From Ceriagrion tenellum (lineage: Eukaryota > Arthropoda > Insecta > Odonata > Coenagrionidae): DNA of 64,000 nucleotides. The translations under genes and the position numbers were made by a program. Below the pieces are notes generated by a model, which was given only the letters and a program-made list of their open reading frames with translations, was not told the origin of the DNA and made no database searches. Numbering within the stretch: the stretch's first letter is position 1; every line of letters starts with the position of its first letter. This document shows positions 24,150 to 36,409 of the stretch, piece by piece. The stretch is from positions 138,871,747 to 138,935,746 of the forward strand of contig OY720636.1 of NCBI GenBank assembly GCA_963169105.1. The letters are read 5' to 3'.

Positions 24150-24965
24150 ACTGATGATTTATGTGATAAATAGCAAAAGAAGTGAGTTCGTTTCGAATGA
24201 ACGATATGTCAAGGAATATTGGAAGGAGTATTTTGAGGAATTTTTCAATGACCGTGCAGTCTTTGAGAGTGAAAATATATTCATAACGGCAGTGAGGAAA
24301 TTAAAAAATGGTAAGGATGCAGTCGTTGGCGGGATATTCAGTGAAATGCCGGAGTGTGGGTTTAGGTTACTTATGAGTTGCTGGAATGAATTGTTCAATT
24401 CATGTGAAACACTTATCTTATTCCAATGAATTGGAAAATTTTGACGATAGGTCTGTTGTGCAAAGGGAATTGTCGAAAGACGGAATGTAAAATTCATACA
24501 GGAGTATGTTGATTAAGTGTTTCGAAACAAGCGTTAGATAAAATATTGATCAAAATAGGAATATTTCCTCTCCTAGAAACTGGTTTAAACAGTGTGGGAT
24601 TATGCTTAAGGAAGGGAAAGCGTGTTGGCATCCTGTAGAAAATACTGAGTGCGTTTGTGGATTTGGAGGTTCGTCACAGAATAAATAGGAATAATTTGTG
24701 GGTTATATAGGGCTATGGAGGTAATGCGCCGTTGCTCAATATTATGAAGGTGATGTATTGTAATATGAAAAATGTTATAAGGCAAGAGTTAACAGCAAAT
24801 GAGATCTGGAATAACTTGTTTGAAATGAAACAGGACTTAATGCAGGGGTGCCTAATGTCAACGTGACTATTCAATGTTTTCATGGATAAATATTTTAGAG
24901 ATTTTTGTAGTATGGTACTGGTGATGTATTTGAGTATATAAGTTTGCCAGTTCTTTTTACTCCGG
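24150..24965 (+). mobile_element. LINE relic, reverse transcriptase N-terminal half
   Basis: The plus-strand text shows YWKEYFEEFFND, then VRKLKNGKDAVVGGIFSEMP (standard form KxxKxGKAPGxDGIxxEML) and LFNSC at 24,154-24,415. After a frameshift come AFVDLEVRHRINRNNLWVI (motif A, usually FxDLEKAYDxIDR) at 24,656-24,712 and LMQGCLMST then LFNVFMDKYFRDFC (motif B, usually LRQGCVMSPWLFNVFMD) at 24,838-24,906. Domain order is right, with one in-frame stop inside motif B. The relic stops before the YADD motif. It is another arthropod endonuclease/RT-type LINE fragment, distinct from the one at 18.96-20.09 kb. Confidence 0.85.
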
Positions 24966-24969
24966 TTCA

Positions 24970-26050
24970 CGTTATGTTACAGACTTAGAGCCCACAGAGA
25001 CTAGAGTATTAATTCTGTGAGTATGGAGAAATATTGGATTTGTTTATACCCATGGACCTTTTAAGTCCCGCTCTTCCCTTTTCCTTTATTTTTTCCTCAT
25101 TATTGCAATGGATAATTTTTCAACTTTATAAGTGAAACAATTATGAAATTTTTTATTATTTTATTTTATTTATTTGAGTCCTGAATGACCTCAGAAAACA
25201 TTTCTGAATTCATAAGATATCACGGTGTAAATTTACTTTTAGCAATTGACGTGTACTCATGGTCATGTCACAGATTTGTAAATTGCCTGCTACGTTCGAA
25301 GGTGACGACTCAATGGCAAAGAGTCAATACACTTCGATTTACGCTATTCTGGCAGCAGGAAAAGAAATTTTAACTATAGATGTGACGCATAGCTCACACT
25401 CGGAGCGTTGAACCAGAGAAACAAATAAGAATTAAACAAATATTTACTGGAGATTAGAGATTGATGCAGAAAAGTCACAAATTTTATATTTTTTACAGAT
25501 TTAGATTGTTTTTCATTTTAAAGGTAATAAATGACTGAGAGAGGATATAGACAGGGTTTTCGGGCCCTGGGTGATTTGAATGGAAAAATGTGTGAATCGA
25601 ACGGTACCTGAGGCTTAGTTGGCGTAAGAAGAATGGTCTATGTTTTACCGACATTTAAAACTATCGTGGTTTAAACCTGTTTTGGAACAAACCACCGTCG
25701 TCGTTGAACTCCATCCTGCGATAAAGATAGGAGTTTTACATCTTGGAATGTTATGCTGAAGGTGGATGAGTTTAAGTGAAAAAATTATATTTGACAAGTT
25801 ATCGGAGAAATGACAACGTTACAGGTCTATGTATAACAACCTATAAGTAATGAAATGAGCAAGAAAAATTACGTTGACTGTGCTAAAATGAGCGTGATTG
25901 GACTTTATTCTTACTCATGTAAAGTAGGCAAAGACGACCAGCATTGGTGTATTCAAGGATATTAGCCAGTCTTATCGCAATATGTTATATACTAAGCCTG
26001 CTGGTTCTATGCCACAGGATTTTGTATAATCATTATTTGCAAGGGATCAA
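24970..26050. other. no gene seen
   Basis: AT-rich. A short plus-strand text at about 25,567-25,610, LGDLNGKMCESN, resembles the GDLNxxVG motif of LINE endonucleases, but the following sequence does not continue the alignment, so I leave it uncalled. Confidence 0.35.
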
Positions 26051-26054
26051 GTGT

Positions 26055-26805
26055 CGTTTGAGAGTGGGCTCATGGGGCATTAGGAGAAGAGGATCAGAGA
26101 GTGTGGGAGATTTCGGGAGGAGAATCTCTAATGTGGATATCGAGAGGGAGTAGTGTAAGCCGGGATGGGCGGGAGAGGGAAGGATATTTGGGAGAGGATG
26201 GAGGAAGGAGAGAGTGCGGGCGATAGAGGCAAGATGAATGAGGGAACGGTTGGTGACGAATCGCAGGCGTACATAAGCGGATGGTTTTATCCACGGAGAG
26301 TGAGCAGGTAGAGGAGTTCGAGTGATTGCCTCCACCACACGGGGATGTGGAAAAAAATAAAGAAAGAAAAAGAAGGAAGAGGCGGAGGATGAGGAGTAGT
26401 CAAGGAAAGAGGAGAGATAGATTTGGAGTAAAGTGGGAAAAGAGGGAGAGTGGAATGGGAGTGCGATTAGAGGGGGTGGGGGAGGGAGGGAAGAGAGGTA
26501 AGGAGGATACTCATCCTCCCTTCCGAGCGCCGAGGGGATCGGGCATTAGGGAAAGGAGTGGAAGGGGAGGCCTTGAGGGAAGGACTGCGAGGGGGATTGA
26601 GCGTGGACTAGATAGGTGAGAGATGTTCTCTCCAGGAGCTCAATCGATCGCCCAAAATGTGAGGAGGGGAGGCCGCGGGGGCAAAGAACGGCCTCTTACA
26701 CGCGAGGACGAGCAGGCGGGAAAACGGTTATTTTTCCCCACTTTCCTCTTCCCAAAATATCTCCCTCCCACTGACTTTTCCCGCAGGTCTCTCTGGCAAG
26801 TACAG
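26055..26805. other. skew-switching purine-rich island
   Basis: A very long purine-rich stretch on the plus strand (about 26,060-26,710) turns pyrimidine-rich at 26,728-26,800. CpG is frequent at 26,520-26,715. Plus frames at 26,326-26,619 and 26,623-26,883 translate to R/K/E/G-rich text with no domain. Confidence 0.55.
26472..26490 (+). other. G-quadruplex motif
   Basis: Four G runs with single-base loops: GGGGG T GGGGG A GGG A GGG. This satisfies the usual G3+N1-7 pattern on the plus strand and lies in the purine-rich island. Confidence 0.75.
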
Positions 26806-26809
26806 TCAA

Positions 26810-28015
26810 AATTGGATGAGAAAACTTTGACTCACACCTTTGCTCTACATATTTATGTTCTCACAATGCATATCTCCTTATAATAAATTAGCAGCCGACG
26901 ATAATTGGTGCGTGCTCATCTATCGGTTGCTTGGTTAATTTCTGATTGTTCAACAAAGGGTAGTTTCGGTGACTCCTGAACAAAAAAATCTACCTATAAT
27001 TTTATATTTTATAAGAATTAAGAAAGCTAGCTGCATTAGCTTTTAGCCTTTGGATTTGAGGTCGGAATCGAGACATCGAATGGAATTCGAGAAAGCAAAG
27101 GTGATGGTAAGGAAATAACTATACTTGCACAGCTTGATTCGTGAGCCAACAGATTGCGAATATATTTTTCTGTTGGTTATGAATGATAGGAATTTCCAGT
27201 TTAATGCGTTACAATCTGCAATCTATTTCAACAGGAACCTCTAAGGTATTTAAAATGGTGTCAGACTAAGTCTAGAAACAACTATCTCATATTTTATAAA
27301 TATTCTGCTAATTTAGTTTAATTTAGTTAGTGTGACCAATTAAAAATATTGCTAAGTGAAGTAAAACTTTTTCCAGTCATAATTTTAAATTTGGTCTTCC
27401 CCACTTATTTATTCCCCGAGGATTTACTGGTTTTCCCCTCCTCCCCTTGGTTTTTCCGTTTAAACGCCACATTATTTCTGTTCCTAGCTCAACCCCCCTT
27501 TTTTTCTCAAACTGGTAAAAAATATATAAATGTGATGTGCTCTCTAACAGATTGTCTTGTACCTGATGATGGCTCTGTGAGTTGAAACGCGTCGTACGTA
27601 AAAAATACCCTGTGGAATAGTGCAGATGTTGTTTTTGTTTTAATATGACGAACTTCCACGATATCTCGCCGGAATCTGTTGAAAAAAAATCAGTCCTAAT
27701 TTGTTATTTAGATAATTTTTCAAATGTTCTGTGGTTGGTATGCAGATTTACCTTTAAAGTCTCCTGTAAGCAACTCTATGCTGTTGCTGGGGAATCTTGA
27801 AACATGTTAATTGGAATATTTTTGCAGTGAACTTTGTTCCATCCATGCATGCAAAAGTATGTTCCTTGCTTCGTTACGACTGTGTTCAGGCATCGGTTTT
27901 GCATTTGCTTAATTTGCAAAGTGAACAAATGTGATGCATACTTTGCAGCATCGTAATCAATAACTTATATCATTGGCATAAATTATAGTAATCGGAATTT
28001 ATCGTAAATCTATAT
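26810..28015. other. no gene seen
   Basis: AT-rich. At 27,563-27,592 the string ctgatgatggctc followed by ttgaaacgcgtcg resembles a motif often seen in 3' regions of insect retroelements, but there is no coding support beside it. Confidence 0.35.
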
Positions 28016-28019
28016 CTTA

Positions 28020-28590
28020 ACCAGCGGACCGGACAGACGTTGTCCTGCCCAAACGTTGGCTTGCCCGCTTTTAGCGGGTTTAGCAAACGTTTTCTCGATA
28101 TTCGAATTTTCGATAAACTATATACTAAGTGACATTTGACATTAAGCTTGACATTTCAATCTTTTCGTCAAAACAAAGCCAAGCTACGACGCCAAGTGCG
28201 ACGACTAGCGTATGTATTGATGCGTACGTCAAATACCACAGAATTCGACGTCAGCGCCACCTATGGCGCGTAAACATGACTATAAATTATTCTCAGATGG
28301 TCAATCATGAACATCTAAGGTTTTAATGATCAATTTTTCATGAACTTATGATTTTTTCTCTGGAGTTTCAGAGTTTGTGAAGGTGAAATTTTGGGGTTGT
28401 ATGTTCTAATATGCCAAAAATAGTTTTAAAATTTTTTCACCAAAATACAATTCCTAGAACCCGATTGCAGCGCCACCTACCGGGTCCAATTGTAAATCTA
28501 AACCATTCACGGATACACTCAAACACAAAAAAATTCATCAAAATCGGTCCTGCCGTTTAGGAGTTCAGTGACATGGTCATGTACAGATGA
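28020..28590 (-). mobile_element. probable LINE (RTE-like) 3' tail
   Basis: On the minus strand the segment contains aacggcaggaccgattttga (28,556-28,537), two ggcgc-type patches (near 28,475 and 28,262), and ends with ggacaacgtctgtccggtcc (28,045-28,026) and gctggt. Text of this kind recurs at the 3' ends of RTE-like and related elements in insect genomes. That assignment is from memory of the family style, not from a search. No reverse transcriptase is present, so only the tail survives. It ends at the boundary of the SINE pair. Confidence 0.45.
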
Positions 28591-28592
28591 AA

Positions 28593-28771
28593 AAAAAAAA
28601 TATATATATATATATATATACATACACATATCAGAAATGTAGAAAGAAAGTGGATAGGAACACATGAAATAAACAAACACAATGGTGGTGTGAAGATGGA
28701 AAGATGGCCGATTCCAAGTAGAAAAATTCGACTGGACCGAGAATCGAACGACGGCCCGCCGATTCCAGTGG
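28593..28771 (-). mobile_element. tRNA-derived SINE, 5'-truncated copy (left half of inverted pair)
   Basis: On the minus strand this copy starts at a Pol III B-box-like gttcgattctc (28,749-28,739). It runs through a shared body with the word ggaatcggccatcttt, and ends near 28,632 before an alternating TA tail (28,601-28,620) and an A/T run. It lacks an A-box, so only the 3' part of the tRNA-like head remains. It is the reverse-complement partner of the copy at 28,772-28,985. Confidence 0.7.
28601..28620. repeat. (TA)n microsatellite
   Basis: About ten TA units follow an A run. It coincides with the 3' tail of the minus-strand SINE. Confidence 0.9.
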
Positions 28772-28985
28772 ATTCTTAGTTCACTGGGTAGCTTGGTGGT
28801 CTGAGCCTTGGACGCGAAATTTAAAGGTCCGTGGTTCCATTCCCGGTCCAGTCGAATTGTTTTCTGCTTGGAATCGGCCATCTTTCTATCTTCACACCAC
28901 CATTGTGTTTGTTTATTTTATGTGTTCCTATCCAATTTCTTTCTACCTTTCTGTATAAACATTTATATGAGTATATATATAAAGA
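28772..28985 (+). mobile_element. tRNA-derived SINE (right half of inverted pair)
   Basis: The plus strand has an A-box-like gggtagcttggtggtctgag (28,786-28,805) and a B-box-like ggttccattcc (28,833-28,843), spaced as in tRNA-derived promoters. A body matches the left copy in reverse complement over about 110 bp (28,845-28,952 against 28,632-28,737). It ends in a TA-rich tail (28,953-28,985). No terminal duplication is obvious, perhaps because the second copy inserted beside the first. Confidence 0.75.
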
Positions 28986-28989
28986 ATAT

Positions 28990-29305
28990 TTGTCCATTCA
29001 GCTTAAATACAGCTATGTAAGTGAACTACTGCATTAAGAAATTAAAAATGTCGCTATCTCTAGGATATATTATGTCTTCTGTCAATATTAATGAGAAGGT
29101 TTCAGGACATATGTCAAATATTAATATTGTCTTCAGCTTATTCCGTTGTGGCCAATGTCAATTACTTAGCTGTGCAATGGCGTACTTTTTATTTCCTATT
29201 GAAATGGATCCAATGCGATGCACGTATTCTTTTCCTTCCGGGATATTCTGCACCAGAGCGGAAGAATTGCCCCCCGAATTGACACGATCCGCATTTCGGG
29301 AGCGG
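28990..29305. other. no gene seen
   Basis: AT-rich leading into the next pyrimidine-rich island. The 192-codon plus frame 29,021-29,599 starts here, but its open length is due mainly to the C/T-rich island, and no domain is visible. Confidence 0.4.
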
Positions 29306-29309
29306 GAAA

Positions 29310-29590
29310 ATTTTGAGCTGCGCCCCGACTCCAGATCTCTCACTTCCTGTATTCTTCCCCTGTCCAACCCCCTCCCACTCCTTGCACGAATTCCCTGCCA
29401 CCACGTTTTCGAGGCCTCCTCTCTTATTCTTCCCCCGTCCTCGTCACCCATTTCACCACCACCTCCGCCCCTTATCTCTTCAACGACCCCTCCTCTTACT
29501 CATCCTCCGTCTCCCCCAGAACGTGTCTTTGTCCAAATTTCCTACCCCCTCTGCCCCTTTTTAGCGCGAACACTGCCTCCGCCATCAAGA
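29310..29590. other. pyrimidine-rich island
   Basis: C/T-rich on the plus strand with CpG. Two plus frames and two minus frames are open simultaneously, which indicates composition rather than coding. Confidence 0.5.
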
Positions 29591-29599
29591 GACTCTTAA

Positions 29600-31200
29600 A
29601 CCGATATTCCTCTCCTAAAGAATACATTTCGTGATGCTGATGCTGTCCTAATTTGTTGATATTTCTTTGGTGTACACTGTCGAAACTTTTAAGCTTTTCC
29701 ATGCCATTTTCGTCATCGATTGCTCATTTTTTTAATTTTAGTACTAAAAAGTATACTTCGATCAAGTTTTACCTTAGGGTTTACATTCCTCATGAGACCT
29801 AACCACAGAGGTACATAAGGAATTGATTTTTAAATTAAATTTATTAAATAAATAAAAAATTAAAATTAAATGAAATTATTATATATTTGTTTTTGCTTAC
29901 TCAAGGCATCTTTAGACTCGAGCTTCCTGCACGGTATTCGAAATGTAGAGGAAGTTGCTTTGAAAGACGCAATTTTTAAACTAAGCATTGGCTAATTGAT
30001 ATTTGTCAGCAAATTATTATATTAAAAAATGTATTGTTTCGCGCTTAGGAATAAATCTTTTCTTATGCAACTGAATAATTAAGATTTTGACTTATACATG
30101 AGTACTCGTGCGAGAAGTTTCACGCAGTTCAGTATATTAGCCAAAATTGCTCGAACCACTTTAAGGAGACATCCAGAAAACCCTCCTTGAGACAGACAGA
30201 GTGATGGTAATATTGACTTTTTCTTCACTTCTGCTAAAATAGAATATTTTTTCATTTTATAAGCATATTTTTTTCAAATTTTAAGGCTTATTACTGAAAA
30301 TCTAGGCCGTTTATGTACAAGACATCTGCCTGCAAAAATAAGTGCAATTTTAAATAAGTACCGTCAACAGTTTACCTGAAAGTCTGTGAGAAATTGGTGT
30401 GAAAAATGCTGCATGAAAGGGAGAGGAATGAAAGATTTTTTGGAGGCAGGCTTTACTCGATTCAGTTTCAACTATAAGTGGTTTAAAATGGAAAGATATT
30501 CGCCATTTTAACTGTATAAAATTGAATCATACATTTGTGTATCCTACAGATATAGTGTGAGGATAAAACAGCACTATTTGTGTCATAAGCGTATTCATAA
30601 TTTTTTAAACTTTCTATTAATCTTAATGCAATGTAAAACCTTGGATTACAAAGCATCTTTCAACTTGGTTCTTAAGAAAATTTTCTCGTCTTTCTATTCG
30701 CTCGCAGGTATTTTCAAGAAATGTTGGCACTCAGTTGCGTTTTTTGGAGGAAACATTTGAATTTATCCTCCCGTGCCGTGTTAAAATCGGGTTAGTTTAC
30801 CCTAAGTAAAGTGGAATTTATAAAAATGTATGTATTTCTCAAGAAATTATCGTCTTAAAACTTGCTTGTGACATATTTTGGTAGAATATAACATAATTTA
30901 ACCTGCTTGTGACTACTGTAAAGGAAATACCGTGGGAAGTCCCGCTATGCTCAAAATTCTTCTAAATATGCCATGCACAGAGGATTTTCCAAACGATTTA
31001 TATTTTTTCAAAAATTTTTATACGTCAAATTGGACGTAAACTTTTCTTAAAAGACACGCTGGATATGAAATCGGATATTATTGGAGTTTTTGATGATTTA
31101 TTTTATTTTAGACTCCCTTCATTGTCAAATAAAAATAATTCATCATATACCGCATTCAACTTGCAAAAGGGAACGTTAAAAAAATTACCATTCGGCTCTT
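29600..31200. other. no gene seen
   Basis: AT-rich, including an almost pure A/T patch at 29,825-29,885. No repeat or coding signal. Confidence 0.5.
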
Positions 31201-31204
31201 TTTC

Positions 31205-31550
31205 CTCGCCGTATTTTGAAAATATCTATTCCAATCACCTGCCTAATCCTTTGCATCCCAGTGTCTTCGGTAGTTTACTAACCGCCCGCCTCTTCTTTCA
31301 TCCGATTTGTAGCCATGTCACTCACGGGGACACTTGCCCTCGACATACGTCCTCTCCTCTCACCTCCTCATGTCCTTCTTCAAGCCTTCATAGTTCTATA
31401 TCGGTCCCTTCTACGCATCCCATTGCTTTATCCTTCCTCCTTCATCACCACGGCCTCATCTTCCACCCACATAACCCACGCGTCTGCTCATCGTCCCTCG
31501 CCGAATATCCCACACACACGAGTTCTCTGCATCTCAGTATGGATTTTGGA
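31205..31550. other. pyrimidine-rich island
   Basis: C/T-rich plus strand with moderate CpG. Plus frames 31,065-31,607 (180 codons) and 31,315-31,566 overlap in different phases. The translations are S/H/P/L-rich without a domain. Confidence 0.45.
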
Positions 31551-31559
31551 TCTTTTTGG

Positions 31560-32235
31560 GGCGTAAAAACTTTAATAACTTTTGTTATAAATGAAATATG
31601 GGGATAAACCAATAATTTTTATCAAGATATCCAAATTTAAAATCTTGGAAAATCAAAGCGACTCCCATGAATAAAATTTTTGACCTTGAGAATGAAGAAC
31701 CAATCATCAACTTTTCGAAAAAACCGAATTTTAATACATTTTTTAAAAGGGTAAAAAAGGGATGCATATTTTTCATTGTAGAAATGAAAACTACGAAAGA
31801 TTCTGCATTTTCCTGCAAATTCAACTTATGGTTATATTTGTCTCATAAAGTTATGAGAAGGCCAAATACTCTTGTTTCGTGAATGAATGGAAGAATATGA
31901 GCGATAACTCGAGCTTACGAAAAAATTGTATTTGATATTCACATAAACTTTAGAGGCAAACATAATCTATGAGTTATTTATACGATTTTAGGTAAACTTT
32001 AATGTAATCTTTGTTGCAACTATTAAAATATATATCCGCACGCATGCTATATACTTCTTTTTTGAAATATTCGATGGTTTGACCATCAAAATAAAGGTCA
32101 AAAGTATATTATAATTTGGTCGCTTTATCTTTCTGAGATACTCCATTATATCATCTTTATTATGTTTTCTGACAAATTTTTGATCCATGTTTTTAGTAAG
32201 AGTGATTAGGTTTTAACGCAAAAATGGTCCAAATA
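31560..32235. other. no gene seen
   Basis: AT-rich. Short frames at 31,667-31,882 (plus) and 31,585-31,824 (minus) are open on opposite strands over the same DNA and show no motif. Confidence 0.45.
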
Positions 32236-32239
32236 CCAC

Positions 32240-32490
32240 GCTGTACGCCACTTTCAGCACCTCCTTACCACTTCTGCCTCTCCCTGCTCTCATTTTTCGA
32301 ATCCCTTCGACAAACTCCCCTCCCCCATATGCCCTTCCCTCATCCTGCCTCTCACCTTCGAATCCGATCATCCTATCGACTTGTCCCTCTCTTTTGTCTT
32401 CCCTTCCTCCTTTACTCGTGCCCATTCTTCACCCCAACTCTACCATCCATTCTCGTTTTCTTTCATCCAATTTCATTTCTTCACAAACCT
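32240..32490. other. pyrimidine-rich island
   Basis: C/T-rich on the plus strand, few CpG. A plus frame (32,224-32,586) and a minus frame overlap. No domain. Confidence 0.45.
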
Positions 32491-32494
32491 CCTG

Positions 32495-34420
32495 TCTCTT
32501 ACTACGCTCTGCGCTGTGAAGTAGGTAGTACAAATTCTCAATATGCCATCGCCAGCGTGCCCAGGACCCGGAACTTGGCAAATTAGAAGCAAAGCGAGGT
32601 CGAATTGAACGAAAAACTACGGCTACTCGCAAAAGAGGTCAATATAAACGAATTCTGCACAATAAAGTACCGAAAAGTGGCTAGATTTGCACCACGGATT
32701 AGGTAAACAGAAGTATTTATTTTTTACACCTAACTCGAAAGAATTTCTCGGCGTCTTCTCTCAAACGATATTTATGTAATTGATTGTCGTACATAATTAG
32801 AAAGAAAATTCTTTGTTCATGCTAAACTATCCATTTATCAGAGGCGTTTATATATAGATACAGGAGAACTTTTTTTCTTAATTGTTTGAAAAAATTAAAT
32901 TTATGCTGGCTAATGTATACTCGACACACATAAAGGTACGAAATACTGTGGAAAGCAATATTCGTCCATGGTATTAGAGAAATAATAGCCAAAATTATAT
33001 CTATACTTATATTATATTTTCAAGGTAAAATATCTGCTCAATAGTGATGTTTAAATCATATTCAGAGATAATATAAATTATCAGCCTTGAGCACAGAACC
33101 TATCGCGAATCAGTGATCCATTCTACTTGCTCCGTTTTCTTCCAGTCCAGTGTTCTGCTCTCATATCCTTATTTATCGCTCCTTATCTCAGTTCTCTCAT
33201 CCTTCTCCTCACAGTTTTCTCACGAGATTCGATCTCACGCGCCTGTGACCACCATTGCACTCTTTCCACGGTATGCTTTTCGCATAAAATTGGGATTGAG
33301 AGCTCGAAGGAGCACTGTAGCCCTGGGGATTGAGCTTGCAGATGGATCCGTGATCAGCGGTCAACTATTGAGTGTAGATGTTCCGTAAACTTTAAACAAA
33401 CGTTTGTGAATACTTTCTACCGCTCCTCTCTTCATTGGCAGAAATTCAATATTACATTATTCAACATTCAAAACATTAAATAACTGGAACCCACAACTTC
33501 AAATTACTAGCGTCGGTTTTGACTGAAAAAATCCAATACTTTTTTGTCAATTCCCGCAGATGGAATACGACTGTGAAAACTTCTCACAACTAATTTTAAA
33601 ATTATCATGGGAAATAAATGGAAAGCAACAGTTCAAAACATTTGTATCTGAATCAATTAAAATGTGTAGAAACCCGCCTTGCCAAAGACTTTTTAACAAA
33701 GTAAGACGAAATAATTTCGAGACATTTTAAATGGAGACTGTCATTATGGAAAACCAAACCAATGGTATTTCCAAGAAGTATTATTTGCCGGGAAAATGTG
33801 AAATCTTTCATGATTATGCCATAAGTTTGATTCCCAAATGTAAGTCTTTTGAAAACCCTCGCTGATTTTATAACTGTCTCCTGTAAAATAACCAAATTTA
33901 AAATATCATCTTACCAATGTATAGATGCATTTTGGTGATAGCAAAATTCAACATGTTTTAATAACTTTGCGATTATATCATAGTGGAGAATCTTTGAGGA
34001 GTGAAAAATTTTATTTGTAACTATTTTTACAAGAGCTTTGTCAAACGGTATAAAACTAGCATTACGTTCTCACAAATTATAAATGAGATTAACCTCTTTA
34101 AATGCATTAGTATTCTTTCAACAAAACACATAAAAACTTCAGATTTGTGGAACAAACATGTAATACTCTCGCTGCCAGTTCAAAGAAGAAATGAATGTGA
34201 TTTCTAGTGAGTTATATTCACGTGTTTTTTTTCTTTTCATTTGGAGTAAAGCACCCTTAGTTTTCGTTGATTCATACACAGAACTTATTTAAATTGACAT
34301 ACTGAATTGGAATTTGCCGCGTGTTGGAAATTTGGCACCATCGCATACTTGTCCTTAGTAATTTTTGGTTTTTATTATTTTAGTTGGTCTTCCCATTGCC
34401 TGCTTCCTCGCGAGGGTACA
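32495..34420. other. no gene seen
   Basis: AT-rich. A slightly GC-richer patch at 33,220-33,380 includes gagattcgatctcacg, which faintly resembles a B-box on the minus strand but lacks a matching A-box. No coding signal. Confidence 0.4.
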
Positions 34421-34429
34421 AATCTTTGA

Positions 34430-34880
34430 CTTCCATTTAGCTTCCTCAGGCCTCCCGTAAATGCCTTCCAACTTGCCACGCATTCTTCGAATTTCTCGCG
34501 GGACAGCTTCCTTTTTCATTTCCGAGCACCTTCTAAAATATGCCCGACCTCCCGCCTCGTTTATCCCTCTCTCATCCCAAGGAATCCTACCCAACCTTCC
34601 GTCTTAACTCCGTCCCCACAAACTCCTTCCCACCCCACTCCACACTCCTCCTCCCCACTTCCTCCGAGCCCTCACCACTTAAAGAAAAGACCAAGGAATT
34701 TTTTCCACTGCCCTTCCTCCTTCCTCATCCTCAACATTCCCTCTCTTACTCTCCCCCTTAATTATCCTCATTTATTTCGCTTCCTCCATTCCGTCTTTCC
34801 TTTCCTCCAACACCTCTGTGTTTTCCGTTCCTTAATCCCTATCTCCCCATTTCCATTTCCCCACAAATGATCGGACTTCG
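34430..34880. other. pyrimidine-rich island
   Basis: Continuous C/T-rich plus strand with very few purines from about 34,545 to 34,870. No coding signal other than composition-driven open frames. Confidence 0.5.
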
Positions 34881-34889
34881 CCCAGTTCT

Positions 34890-36405
34890 TGTGCCGACTT
34901 TTCTCTGCCATATGTTTGCTTGGCGGATACATTTCACGTCAATTTTTCACGAATAGGTGAATCTTTAGTTCTCGTCAACCATGCAATAATGAACTTTTAC
35001 TTTTTCCTTCGAGCGAGGGGATTTTTTATCAATCGGCAACAAAATTAAAAATTGGTGTTTTTGAAGTAAATATTCTCCTGAATGTCAGACTAATAGTTAG
35101 GCTTAATTGAGGGAGACCCATCATTTTAAGCGCAATCATCGTGGAATACGATATCAAAATGAATTACATAATTTCGCAAAAATATTATCTATTTAGGCTA
35201 CTAGTACTTCGTGATGGCGAAGAAACGGGTATAGTTATTTTAGATGTAAAATTAACAGTTCCATAGATTTCAGAATATTCTTCATTGCTGTTATTTACGA
35301 TTGGATGATTGCAATGGTCGATAGTGGATGATTATATCATTGTAAATAAAATGTAAATACTTTCTGCCGTGTAAGGTTTTTGAGGATTTATTACTGTAAT
35401 GAAGATGAAGTTATTCATCAGGTAATCGTGTGAGCTCGTTTCATTATTAAATATTTTATAAAATGAGCAAATTATGGTAAAGATTTCCCCTGAAAATGTC
35501 GTTTACACGATCCAACGTTTCCTATTATGCCCACCGAGTTTTTCACCGTTAAATCCTTATTTTTATTCCTATGAAGTATGCTGTCAGGCTTTTCACTCTC
35601 ATGACCTAACATGGTTTTGCAGTGATACCTATTTTTTTGCTTTCTTTATTTGGCCTTTTCATTATTTGGTCTTGCTTAGATTGTAGAAGCTAATCAACAA
35701 GTACTAAATGAAAGTATATTGCCCGGCATTAATTAAGAGCCATAAAATGACAATGATCAATGCATAGTGGGCAATTTTCCTGACATTCTTATTTCACACT
35801 CGTCAACTAATCGCATTTTAGGGAATTTATAAATTTCAATTAGATGCCATGCCAAACACTTCTCCAAAGACTGATATCTGAGTATTGTTTTCAATTTTCA
35901 AAGCAATACTGTGTAGTTGCAGAGGTAAAGTGGTATAAATGGTATTATTTACTAGTCACCTAAAAGTTTTCACGTTGTTTTAATTTTCCAGGTTTAGTTC
36001 GAAAATCAGGATGCTTTCTCTAATTCGAGGTAAACATTTGTCAAGCAAGAGCCTTACTCTTAAAAAATTATTTTTAAGTGTGATAATCATCATTGCTTTC
36101 TATTATAATGCTTTAAAGTGTGCATTGAGAGCAAAGGAACTGTATGTGATTTTCAATTGGGTACTTTAAAAACCAAAAACAATAAAGAAGGCAGGTCGAT
36201 TAAGAGAAACCTTATTCCATGAAATGAGTCATGATTCTTGTGACCAGATAGAAGTTTCATCTAAAAGAGTCGATCTAAACAATGTTGTGTATGTATCAGG
36301 AGTTTTCCCGGGATACCGTTCATCTATTGATGCCTTTTAAAAAATACAAGGCTTTAGCATCGTACTTTTTAAAGGAACCGCGGTGAATTTTGATTGCATG
36401 CTTGA
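34890..36405. other. no gene seen
   Basis: AT-rich. The plus frame 35,474-35,686 encodes an aromatic-rich 70-residue stretch with no known motif. Confidence 0.45.
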
Positions 36406-36409
36406 TAGC

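Noticed and set aside
25550..25700. Possible LINE endonuclease motif (LGDLNGKM)
   Set aside because: Only one short motif matches; the expected following blocks (YTWxxxxxxSxIDY, SDHxxV) are not visible.
28786..28850. A true tRNA gene on the plus strand
   Set aside because: Tied to a repeated body and TA tail, with no cloverleaf that I can complete; best read as a SINE promoter.
33215..33310. B-box-like gatcgaatc on the minus strand suggesting another SINE
   Set aside because: No A-box at proper spacing, no similarity to the other SINEs, no flanking duplication found.
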